From contig NZ_JACBXS010000004.1 in NCBI RefSeq assembly GCF_013415485.1, positions 94,426-158,425 on the forward strand: a DNA stretch of 64,000 bases. Reading direction: 5' to 3'. The stretch is from Rhabdonatronobacter sediminivivens. Lineage in GTDB: Bacteria; Pseudomonadota; Alphaproteobacteria; Rhodobacterales; Rhodobacteraceae. Position numbers and translations under genes: made by a program. How positions within the stretch are numbered: position 1 is the first letter of the stretch; each line of letters begins with the position of its first letter. This document shows, piece by piece, positions 53,427-63,003 of this stretch. Below the pieces are notes generated by a model. The model was not told the origin of the DNA and ran no database searches. It saw only the letters and a list, made by a program, of their open reading frames with translations.

Positions 53427-55247
53427 CTAACCCAGTGTTCCGGTGCGCGAACCCACCGCCGATTGCATTGTGCGCACCACCACAAAGGCGTCACGCAGGT
53501 GGCTGCGCTCGAAATCCGACAGATCCGAGGGCGCCAGATAGTTGTCAGGCTTGCGCCCCATGCGCACCAGGGCGGCCTGGTTTTCCAGCCGCAGCCGGGC
53601 GATCAGGTCATAGGCTTCGATCAGGTCGCGCGCGCCGGACACGCTGATCACCCCCGCCGCTTCGGCCGCCAGCAACCTTTCGCGGGTGTTGACCGGGGTC
53701 AGCCGCCCCTTGAGCGCATAGACCCGCGCCAGATCGGCCACCGGGACCACGCCGCCAAGCTTCATGTCCACATGGTTCTTGTATTCGCCCGACCGGATGG
53801 TGGCGAAGCCGCGCAGCAGCCCCAGCGGCGGCGCATGTTTCAGCGAATTCGAGATCATATGCGCCACGAAGATCGAATTCTTCGCCGCCGCCTCCAGCGT
53901 TTCGGCCTGCAGGTTGCGAAACAGCGACACATCGCCGCCGATGGGACGCAGGTCAAACATGACCGAGGCCAGCATCTGCGCCTCGGGGTCGGGCGTGTCG
54001 ATCCAGCCCTTGAAATAGCGCCGCCATTTGCGCACCGGCTGACACCAGCGCGGGTTGGTGGCCATCATGTCACCGGGGCAATAGAAATACCCGGCAGCGT
54101 CCAGCCCGTCGGAAACGATCCGGGCCAGTTTCAGGAAATACTCCATGTCACCGGGCGCCATGGAATCGTCGATCATGATGCAGTTGTCCTGATCGCTGAC
54201 CCCGGTCTGCTCCTGCCGCCCCTGGCTGCCGCAGGCCAGCCACAGGTACGGCACCGGCGGGGGGCCCAGTTCAGCCTCGGCCAGGCGCAGCAGGCGGCGC
54301 GTCACGGTATCGGCCACATCGGTGATAAGGCGGGTGACCACTTCATGCGCGCTGTGCCCGCCCACCAGTTGCACCAGCAGCTGGGGAATGCGATCGGTCA
54401 CGCGGGCCAGCGCCTGCGCATCCTCGGCGACCGAGGCATCGCGCACCAGTTGGGCCGAGTTCACCGCCTGAAACCGCGTCAGGTCGGTCTGGGTGATGAT
54501 CCCCAGCAGCTTGCCATCGCGCACCACCGGCAGATGCCCGATGCGGCGTTCCAGCATCATGTGCAGGATGTCCGAGCCCAGGCTGTCCGGGGTCAGGGCC
54601 TGGACGTTACGGGTCATCACCTCCGAGACGGGGGTATCCCCCGGCAATCCCTCGGCCAGAACGCGGGCGGTCAGGTCGCGGGTGGTGACAATCCCCACCA
54701 GCGCCCCGTTTTCGGTAACCGCGACCGAAGAAATCCGGTTCTCGCGCATGGTGCGGGCGGCCTCGGTCACCGATGCATCGGGGGGGCAGCTCACCGGGCT
54801 GCGGGTCATCAGGTCCGAAACCTTCAGCGTGGACAGGTCCCCCGTGCGATCACGACCGCCCCGCCCGCGGTTGAAAAAGCGTTCAAACGCCGGGTGATTG
54901 GCGATCAGATGGCGCAGGTCCGCCACCGGCAGCTTCAGCAGCACCGAATCCTCGGTCACGCGCGCCGTGGTCACGGCCAGCCCGTCGCGCAACAGGCCCC
55001 TTTCCCCAAAGGAGTTGCGCGGACCCAGCACCGAAATCAGCGCGCCGTTGCCGTCGATCACCTCGACCGCGCCGCGCCAGATCAGGAACAGACCGCGGAT
55101 GGGTTCGCCAGTGGCATAGACTTCGGTTCCGGCCGGGTATTCCCTGCGGCTGAAGGAACTGGCGACCCGCGCCAGTTCGTCCTGCGGCAGGCTGTCATAG
55201 GGATGCACGCTTTGCAGAAAGGTGATGATGTCGTCCTGGTCCTGCAT
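53427..55247 (-). CDS. cNMP-binding / CBS pair / DUF294 nucleotidyltransferase-like protein
   Basis: A 606-residue cytoplasmic protein. Residues about 15-125 are a cyclic-nucleotide-binding domain (GLFLIWRGAVEVID, SFGERGLLRDGLAVTTARV). Two CBS domains follow (about 143-200 and 205-262). Residues about 280-430 are a DUF294/GlnD-like nucleotidyltransferase with CGSQGRQEQTGVSDQDNCIM: the GS motif (G340, S341) and the acidic pair D352 and D354. The C-terminal part is the DUF294_C helical domain. This architecture is found beside acetate symporter genes in many proteobacteria, and may sense adenine nucleotides. Its product or target is unknown. Confidence 0.9.
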   Translation of the reverse strand: MQDQDDIITFLQSVHPYDSLPQDELARVASSFSRREYPAGTEVYATGEPIRGLFLIWRGAVEVIDGNGALISVLGPRNSFGERGLLRDGLAVTTARVTEDSVLLKLPVADLRHLIANHPAFERFFNRGRGGRDRTGDLSTLKVSDLMTRSPVSCPPDASVTEAARTMRENRISSVAVTENGALVGIVTTRDLTARVLAEGLPGDTPVSEVMTRNVQALTPDSLGSDILHMMLERRIGHLPVVRDGKLLGIITQTDLTRFQAVNSAQLVRDASVAEDAQALARVTDRIPQLLVQLVGGHSAHEVVTRLITDVADTVTRRLLRLAEAELGPPPVPYLWLACGSQGRQEQTGVSDQDNCIMIDDSMAPGDMEYFLKLARIVSDGLDAAGYFYCPGDMMATNPRWCQPVRKWRRYFKGWIDTPDPEAQMLASVMFDLRPIGGDVSLFRNLQAETLEAAAKNSIFVAHMISNSLKHAPPLGLLRGFATIRSGEYKNHVDMKLGGVVPVADLARVYALKGRLTPVNTRERLLAAEAAGVISVSGARDLIEAYDLIARLRLENQAALVRMGRKPDNYLAPSDLSDFERSHLRDAFVVVRTMQSAVGSRTGTLG

Positions 55248-55323
55248 GGCGCTTCCTCCCCGTCGGCCATGAAGTGGCCTGCCCCCGTATCGCACGGGGA
55301 CAGGCCGATGTCATTGATCCGGA

Positions 55324-57096
55324 TCAGTGATCCACGGCACCGCTGGCCCCACGCGGGACGCGGATGGATTCCACCAGTTCCTGGATCTCTTCGGGTGCAG
55401 GGCCGGTCAGCTTCAGCGTGATATAGGCCGCAGCAAAGTTCAGCACCGCACCAACAGCCCCGAAGGACAGCGGCGAAATCCCCATGATCCAGGCGTCCTG
55501 CGTATTCGGCAGCAGGTTGGTGCCCGGGATGAAGAAGAAGCCCAGATAGGTGAAGATGTAGAGCACGGTCGAGCCAAGCCCCACGATCATCCCCACGATC
55601 GCCCCGGAGGAGTTCATCGTCTTGGAGAAGATGCCCATCATGATGGCCGGGAACAGCGAACTTGCCGCCAGTCCGAAGGCCAGGGCCACCACCTGTGCCG
55701 CAAAGCCCGGCGGGTTGGCGCCCAGATAGGTGGCCAGCACGATGGCAAAGGCCATGGATATCCGGGCGTAGAGCAGCTCCTGCTTTTCCGAGATCCCCGG
55801 CGCGAAGGTTCGCTTCAGCAGGTCATGACTGATGGCCGAGGATATGGCCAAGAGCAGACCCGCCGCCGTGGACAGCGCCGCCGCCAGACCGCCCGCGGCG
55901 ATCAGACCGATGACCCAGCCCGGAAGCTGCGCGATCTCGGGGTTGGCCAGCACCAGGATATCCTGGTTGAAGGTCACCATCTCATTGCCTTCCCAGCCCC
56001 GCTCGGCAGCCATGGCCGGGGGATTGGCTTCGTTGTAGTACTGGATCAGGCCGTCGTTGTTCTTGTCCTCGAACGCCAGCAGGCCCGTACGCTCCCAGGT
56101 TTCCATCCAGTCCGGCCGCTCGTCATAGCTGATCGGCTGTTCCTGGGTGCCATCGGGGTAGATGGTGGTGATGATGTTCAGCCGCGCCATGGCACCGACC
56201 GCCGGAGCAACGGTGTAGAGCAGCGCGATGAAGACCAGCGCCCAGCCAGCGGATTTGCGGGCATCGGCCACTTTCGGCACGGTGAAGAAGCGGATGATCA
56301 CATGCGGCAGACCCGCGGTGCCGATCATCAGCGACAGGGTGAAGAGCACCATGTTGAAGGTGGTCTGCGGCTCGTGCAGGCCGGTGTAGTCATGGAAGCC
56401 CAGCTCCACCAGCACCTCGTCCAGCTTGGCCAGCAGCGGCAGGCCGGATTCGGTATGCGTGCTGAACAGACCAAGCTGCGGCAGCGGGTTGCCGGTCAGT
56501 TGCAGCGAGATGAAGACCGCCGGAATGGTATAGGCGGTGATCAGCACGCAATACTGCGCCAACTGGGTGTAGGTGATGCCTTTCATCCCGCCAAGCACGG
56601 CATAGGCGAACACCACCGCCGCGGCGATGATCAGCCCGGTCAGGTTGTCCACCTCCAGGAAGCGCGAAAACGCCACGCCCGCACCGGTCATCTGGCCGAT
56701 CACATAGGTGATCGACATCACCAGCAGCGAGATCACGGCAACGATCCGCGCCGTCTTGCTGTAGAACCGGTCGCCGATGAAGTCCGGCACGGTGAAGCGG
56801 CCGAACTTGCGCAGGTAGGGCGCCAGAAGCAGTGCCAGCAGCACATAGCCGCCCGTCCAGCCCATCAGGAAGGTCGAGTTGCCGTAGCCCACGAAGGCGA
56901 TGAGACCCGCCATCGAGATGAACGAGGCCGCCGACATCCAGTCCGCCGCAGTGGCAGCACCGTTGACGATGGGGTTGACCCCGCGCGAGGCCGCGTAGAA
57001 GTCTGATGTGGACCCGGCGCGGGCCCAGATGGCGATCCCGATATAGAGGGCAAAGGACGCGCCCACGAATATCAGGTTGATGACAAACTGATCCAT
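55324..57096 (-). CDS. actP: Cation/acetate symporter of the VC_2705 subfamily
   Basis: A 590-residue sodium:solute symporter with about 13 helices. SAASFISMAGLIAFVGYGNS and GLAAALSTAAGLLLAISSAI carry the sodium-site residues of the SSS family. A hydrophilic insert around residues 325-385 (DKNNDGLIQYYNEA) looks like a calcium-loop and is typical of this subfamily rather than E. coli ActP. It takes up acetate or related short acids with sodium. It starts 11 bases after the DUF4212 gene, its usual partner, and precedes the DUF294 gene by 76 bases. Confidence 0.93.
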   Translation of the reverse strand: MDQFVINLIFVGASFALYIGIAIWARAGSTSDFYAASRGVNPIVNGAATAADWMSAASFISMAGLIAFVGYGNSTFLMGWTGGYVLLALLLAPYLRKFGRFTVPDFIGDRFYSKTARIVAVISLLVMSITYVIGQMTGAGVAFSRFLEVDNLTGLIIAAAVVFAYAVLGGMKGITYTQLAQYCVLITAYTIPAVFISLQLTGNPLPQLGLFSTHTESGLPLLAKLDEVLVELGFHDYTGLHEPQTTFNMVLFTLSLMIGTAGLPHVIIRFFTVPKVADARKSAGWALVFIALLYTVAPAVGAMARLNIITTIYPDGTQEQPISYDERPDWMETWERTGLLAFEDKNNDGLIQYYNEANPPAMAAERGWEGNEMVTFNQDILVLANPEIAQLPGWVIGLIAAGGLAAALSTAAGLLLAISSAISHDLLKRTFAPGISEKQELLYARISMAFAIVLATYLGANPPGFAAQVVALAFGLAASSLFPAIMMGIFSKTMNSSGAIVGMIVGLGSTVLYIFTYLGFFFIPGTNLLPNTQDAWIMGISPLSFGAVGAVLNFAAAYITLKLTGPAPEEIQELVESIRVPRGASGAVDH

Positions 57097-57107
57097 GTCT
57101 CAGCCCC

Positions 57108-57368
57108 TCACTCTTCGTCCACGCCGTACTCGCGATCGAGCCGGTTCATGTACCAGGTGTAGTAGAAGATCAGCACGATGAAGGTCAGGATCGACCCCTG
57201 TTGCGCAAACCAGAACCCAAGATCGGTGCCCCCGATCGGGATGCCCGACAGGAGCGGGCGGAACACGATGCCGAACCCGAAGGACACAAGCGCCCAGATC
57301 ACCATGCTGATGGTGATGATCCGGATGTTGGCCTTCCAGTAGTCATCGGTCGATTTTTTCTCGGACAT
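57108..57368 (-). CDS. DUF4212 small membrane subunit of the acetate symporter
   Basis: An 86-residue protein with two membrane helices (about 19-38 and 50-70). TDDYWKANIRIITISMVIW and SILTFIVLIFYYTWYMNRLD are the DUF4212 signature; the C-terminus is acidic (DREYGVDEE). Proteins of this family are always encoded just before VC_2705-type symporters and are believed to be accessory subunits. The ATG is preceded by GGGAGATG. Confidence 0.92.
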   Translation of the reverse strand: MSEKKSTDDYWKANIRIITISMVIWALVSFGFGIVFRPLLSGIPIGGTDLGFWFAQQGSILTFIVLIFYYTWYMNRLDREYGVDEE

Positions 57369-57446
57369 GAGACATCTCCCAATTTTCCTCCTCACTTCCC
57401 TGCCCCCCGCGCGGGGACAAGGACCTCTTGGACAGCCGCCACAGGC

Positions 57447-57467
57447 CCCTGTGAGCAGCTCACAGGG
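57447..57467. promoter_or_regulatory. Perfect palindrome CCCTGTGAGC-A-GCTCACAGGG
   Basis: Ten-base arms surround a single central A, about 80 bases upstream of the DUF4212-actP genes and 45 bases after adk. The one-base centre makes a DNA-binding dimer site more likely than an RNA hairpin, and no T-run follows. The TGTGA/TCACA halves are spaced five apart, not six as in CRP sites. Confidence 0.5.
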
Positions 57468-57512
57468 CGGCGGGGCGTCATCGCGCCGTGGCGCGCGCCG
57501 GTTTACCGGCTG

Positions 57513-58202
57513 TTATTGTGCCGATGCGTCCTTCACGATGGCCTGCAACTCTGCAGCAATGTCAGCGATGTCGCCCATCGCATCGACGCGCTTCAGAACG
57601 CCCTTGCCATCATAGTGTTCGATCAGCGGTGCCGTCTGTGCGTGATAGGCATCAAGCCGCGCACGCACGGTTTCGGCGGTATCGTCAGCCCGGCGTGTGA
57701 ACTCCGTGCTGCCGCATTTGTCGCAGACACCGGCCACCGCCGGGGTCTTGAACCTGTCATGATAGCCTTCGCCACACCGGGCGCAGGTGTAGCGCCCGGC
57801 AATGCGTTCGACCATCGCCTCATCCTCGACCTCAAGCGAGATCGCCGCCGAGACGTTTGCCCCCTGGTCGGCCAGCAGCGCTTCCAGCGCCTCGGCCTGG
57901 CCGGGGGTGCGGGGAAAGCCGTCCAGGATCACGCCCCTGGCGGTGTCCGGCTGGGCCATGCGGTCGCGCAGGATGGCCAGGACGATCTCATCGCTGACCA
58001 GGCCGCCTGCGTCCATCACCGCTTTCGCGGCCTTTCCGGCCTCGGTCCCGGCCTTGACGGCGGCGCGCAGCAGATCACCGGTGGACAGTTGAACAAGGCC
58101 GAAGCCCTGCTCCAGCATCCGGGCCTGCGTGCCCTTGCCGGCCCCCGGAGGGCCCAGCAGGATCAGAACGGCGGGGCGGGTCTGTGTGTCGCTTGCGCTC
58201 AT
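57513..58202 (-). CDS. adk: Adenylate kinase (zinc-lid type)
   Basis: A 229-residue kinase. The P-loop LLGPPGAGKGTQA is near the N-terminus, GFPRTPGQAEAL in the middle, and the lid holds a CxxC-x(n)-CxxC zinc ribbon (CARC and CDKC). It interconverts AMP, ADP and ATP; next to acs it would recycle the AMP that acetyl-CoA synthetase releases. It starts four bases after acs and is probably co-transcribed. It may be a second adk in the genome, since another is usually in the ribosomal protein operon; the window cannot show this. Confidence 0.93.
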   Translation of the reverse strand: MSASDTQTRPAVLILLGPPGAGKGTQARMLEQGFGLVQLSTGDLLRAAVKAGTEAGKAAKAVMDAGGLVSDEIVLAILRDRMAQPDTARGVILDGFPRTPGQAEALEALLADQGANVSAAISLEVEDEAMVERIAGRYTCARCGEGYHDRFKTPAVAGVCDKCGSTEFTRRADDTAETVRARLDAYHAQTAPLIEHYDGKGVLKRVDAMGDIADIAAELQAIVKDASAQ

Positions 58203-58206
58203 CGCC

Positions 58207-60168
<1,962 letters not shown>

Positions 60169-60568
60169 GCATACTCCTCCTGTCACGGAAGGCGCGTCAG
60201 CTATCCACCCCTCCCGAATTTACCAGCGCAAGGCCGCGCCGGAATCCTTCCCTAACGGCATCATAACACTTTCGTCAAAAAAATGGTAACTCTTTTTTTT
60301 CAAACGATTTTTCTGTAAAGAGTTGCTTGGTATCGAACCGTTTTGTGTAAAGTGTTTTCACGGCGTCACAGTTCTGCCATATTTTCAAAGGCTTCCCGGA
60401 CCCCGCGAAAGCCGCGCGCCAATTCGGGTCGGCGCCCTGCCCCCCGGGGCGACGGGCGCCCTGCCCTTGCAGGTGCCGGGCCAAATCATCGCCCTGCGCG
60501 CCAGAGCGGCCTGCAGGCGTGATTCGCGGCCAGCCGGGCGGGTGCGGCGCCCCCCCTGCCCCGCAGCG
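60169..60568. other. Intergenic region upstream of acs
   Basis: The left part (60169-60370) is AT-rich, in contrast to its surroundings, and holds the acs control signals annotated separately. The right part (60370-60568) is GC-rich and follows the stop of the selD fusion gene. A 69-codon frame across it on the minus strand has no similarity and no good start. No RNA gene was recognised. Confidence 0.6.
60260..60289 (-). promoter_or_regulatory. Putative acs promoter (TTACCA-18-TATGAT)
   Basis: On the minus strand TTACCA (60284-60289) and TATGAT (60260-60265) are 18 bases apart, 90 bases before acs. An inverted repeat AACTCTTT (60288-60295)/AAAGAGTT (60317-60324) begins at the -35 box, and TGTAAAGAGTT (60314) and TGTAAAGTGTT (60346) are direct repeats 32 bases apart, both possible regulator sites. 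Confidence 0.45.
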
Positions 60569-62764
60569 TCAGCGCGCCGTGATCCCGGGCGCGCCCGCAA
60601 CCACCCGCCCGATACCGGCCGCGCGGCCGAACCCGGCGCCATGCAGCGCGTCCAGCAGCGTGGCCAGCTCCTGCTCCGGCACCGCGGCCAGCAGCCCGCC
60701 TGCGGTCTGCGGATCGAACAGCAGCGCCGCACGGGCAGTTTCGGGCGCCGTGATCCGCCCCTCCAGGACGGCGCGGTTTGACGGTGCAATGGTGGAGCCG
60801 TGCCCCTGACCTGCCAGCACCTCGGCCCCCGAAAGAAGCGGCAGCGCCTCCAGGTCCAGCTCTGCCGCCACGCCCGAGGCGACCAGCATCTCCATCAGAT
60901 GCCCGGCCAGACCAAAGCCCGTCACATCGGTCATCGCCCGCGCCCGTGGCGCAAGGATGGCCGCAGCCTGCCCCTGCGGCTGGGCCATGGCGGCCAACGC
61001 TGCGGCCACGTCATCGCCCGCCGCCTGCATCTGCATCTCGGCGGCCAGCAGGGTGCCGGTCCCCAACGGCTTGACCAGCACCAGCGCATCCCCCGGACGG
61101 GCGCCACCCTTGGTCAGGAGCGCCCCCTCCGGACGCCCGGTAACGGTGAAGCCGATTACCATCTCGGCGCCCATGGCGCTGTGACCGCCGACGATGGCGC
61201 CCCCGGCCTCGGCCACCACGGCATGGGCTCCGGCCATGACCTCGGCCAGGGTGCGGCCTTGCAGGGCCGGCGACATATGCGGCAAGGTGATGCTGGCCAG
61301 CACCGCCTGCGGCTGCGCGCCCATGGCCCAGACATCCCCCAGCGCATGCACCGCCGCAATCCGCGCCATGGTATAGGGATCATCCACCAGCGCGCGCAGA
61401 TGGTCGGTGGCAATCACCTGGCGGCGGTCCCCCATGCGCAGGATCGCCGCATCATCGCCCGCGCCGGCCTCGACGTCCGGATGGTCCGGCGGCGGCAGCG
61501 CAGCCAGCGCCTGCTGCAGGGCCCCGGACCCCATCTTGGCGCCACAGCCGCCGCAAAGCGGCCTGGCGGCGCCAGGCATCTGGTCCAGCCCCGCCGCGCG
61601 CAGCTTGGACGCCGCAGGCACGGCAGGCACGGGCGGGGCGAATTGCTGCATGAATTTCGCGTCAATCCGGTCCTTCAGCCGCCACAGCCAGGCACCCTCG
61701 ACCGCCAGTGACCACTTGTCCGCCAGCGCCTTGCGGTCCCCCAGCGAGATCAGCTTCAGGTAATCGCGCTGCGGCCAGTAGCGCCGCTGCACCCCGGTTT
61801 CGGCCAGCGCTGCGCGCAGGTTGGCCAGCAGCACCGGCGCCTGGCGCACCGCATAGACCCCGGCCTTGGCCCGCGGCGCATGCTGCATGTGGGCGCAATC
61901 GCCCACCGCAAAGACCCGCGGGTCCGTCACGCTCTGCAGCGTCGGCCCCACGGTGATGAACCCGTCCTGCAACGCCAGCCCCGTATCGCGCAGCCAGTCA
62001 TGGGGCCGCGACCCGGCCGCGCCGACCACCAGCCCCGCAGGCACCGAGGCCCCATCGGCGAGGTCCACATGATCTGCCCCAATGCCAACCACGCTGGCCC
62101 CGGTCTGCAGCATGATCCCGGCCGCGCGCAGATGGCCCAGCAATCGCGCCCGCGCAGCCCGGCCCAGATGCGGCAATGCCTGCGCCCCGGCCTCAAGCAC
62201 CGTTACCTGCGCCCCCGGCACCCCGCGCAGGCGGAAGGCCATGGCCAGCGCCAGTTCCACCCCCGCGACCCCGCCGCCAATCACCACCACCCGTGCCGGA
62301 ACCGCGCCCCGCGTGGCGCGGGCGACAAACTCCTCCCACGCCCGGGCATAGCCACCCAGCGGCTTGGCCGAGACCGCATGCGCTCCGTAACCCGGCACCA
62401 TCGGCAGATCCGAGGTGATGCCGATATCCACCGACAGAACATCATAGGCCAGATCCGGCCGCCCCCGCAGCCGCACCCTGCGCGCGCCAGGGTCGATACC
62501 GCAGGCCCGGTCCAGAATGAGCCGCGCCCCCGCCCGCCGCGCCAACCGCACAAGGTCGATCTCCAGCGCAGCGCGGGAATAATGCCCGGCGATATGGCCC
62601 GGCAGCATGCCAGTATAGGGCGCCGAAGGATCGGGGTTGACCACCGTCACCCGCGCCCCGGGCAGCGGAGCCATGGCCCAACGGTGCAACACCAGCGCAT
62701 GGGTATGCCCGCCGCCGATCAGCACCAGATCGCGCGTCCAGGGCGCGGGGATCCCTGTCATCAT
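60569..62764 (-). CDS. selD: FAD/NAD(P)-dependent oxidoreductase fused to selenide, water dikinase (SelD)
   Basis: A 731-residue two-part protein. Residues 1 to about 370 are a pyridine-nucleotide-disulfide oxidoreductase/NDH-2-like domain with two dinucleotide folds (LVLIGGGHTHALVL and VVVIGGGVAGVELALAMA) and the FAD motif DPRVFAVGDCAHM. Residues from about 400 are a full SelD: GGCGAKMGSGAL carries the catalytic Cys and Lys (Cys, not selenocysteine), then GAGDDAAIL and IATDHLRALVDDPYTM, metal and ATP ligands. SelD makes selenophosphate for selenocysteine or selenouridine. The fused domain is thought to supply reduced selenium. No selA, selB or mnmH is nearby. The start at two consecutive ATGs is chosen by similarity. 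Confidence 0.92.
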   Translation of the reverse strand: MMTGIPAPWTRDLVLIGGGHTHALVLHRWAMAPLPGARVTVVNPDPSAPYTGMLPGHIAGHYSRAALEIDLVRLARRAGARLILDRACGIDPGARRVRLRGRPDLAYDVLSVDIGITSDLPMVPGYGAHAVSAKPLGGYARAWEEFVARATRGAVPARVVVIGGGVAGVELALAMAFRLRGVPGAQVTVLEAGAQALPHLGRAARARLLGHLRAAGIMLQTGASVVGIGADHVDLADGASVPAGLVVGAAGSRPHDWLRDTGLALQDGFITVGPTLQSVTDPRVFAVGDCAHMQHAPRAKAGVYAVRQAPVLLANLRAALAETGVQRRYWPQRDYLKLISLGDRKALADKWSLAVEGAWLWRLKDRIDAKFMQQFAPPVPAVPAASKLRAAGLDQMPGAARPLCGGCGAKMGSGALQQALAALPPPDHPDVEAGAGDDAAILRMGDRRQVIATDHLRALVDDPYTMARIAAVHALGDVWAMGAQPQAVLASITLPHMSPALQGRTLAEVMAGAHAVVAEAGGAIVGGHSAMGAEMVIGFTVTGRPEGALLTKGGARPGDALVLVKPLGTGTLLAAEMQMQAAGDDVAAALAAMAQPQGQAAAILAPRARAMTDVTGFGLAGHLMEMLVASGVAAELDLEALPLLSGAEVLAGQGHGSTIAPSNRAVLEGRITAPETARAALLFDPQTAGGLLAAVPEQELATLLDALHGAGFGRAAGIGRVVAGAPGITAR

Positions 62765-62926
62765 CTTGGCCGTCCTACAAAAGCTCAATGCAGGCGCTTG
62801 CCACCCGCATCCGTCTTCCGCATACCCCCTTCCCGCTCCCGTCGCCACAGGACAATCCGCCACCCGCGGCAGCCTCCGCTTTGCCCCTTGACGGCCAGGT
62901 CGCACTGGCCTAAGACCCGCCGCGTT

Positions 62927-63003
62927 GGCGGAGTAGCTCAGTTGGTTAGAGCAGCGGAATCATAATCCGCGTGTCGGGGGTTCAAGTCCCTCCTCCGCTA
63001 CCA
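62927..63003 (+). tRNA. tRNA-Met (anticodon CAU, elongator type likely)
   Basis: A 77-base tRNA with encoded CCA. Acceptor stem GGCGGAG/CTCCGCT (one G-U pair), D stem GCTC/GAGC, anticodon stem GCGGA/TCCGC around ATCATAA with CAT at 62961-62963, and T arm GGGGG-TTCAAGT-CCCTC all pair. It lacks the initiator features (C1:A72 mismatch, three G:C pairs in the anticodon stem). tRNA-Ile2 (lysidine) also has CAU but has a different body sequence. A recombinase gene ends inside it on the other strand. Confidence 0.93.

Noticed and set aside
57447..57467. Palindrome as a CRP (TGTGA-N6-TCACA) site
   Set aside because: The spacer is five bases, not six, so the two halves would not be in register for CRP.
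60275..60484. A 69-codon minus-strand frame in the acs upstream region
   Set aside because: Crosses an AT-rich control region into GC-rich spacer, shows no similarity and has no convincing ribosome binding site.
61540..61580. Selenocysteine (in-frame TGA) in SelD
   Set aside because: The catalytic position is a normal cysteine codon; the frame has no internal stop.
62927..63003. tRNA with CAU anticodon as initiator tRNA-fMet
   Set aside because: The acceptor start is G-U paired instead of mismatched C-A, and the anticodon stem lacks the three G:C pairs next to the loop.
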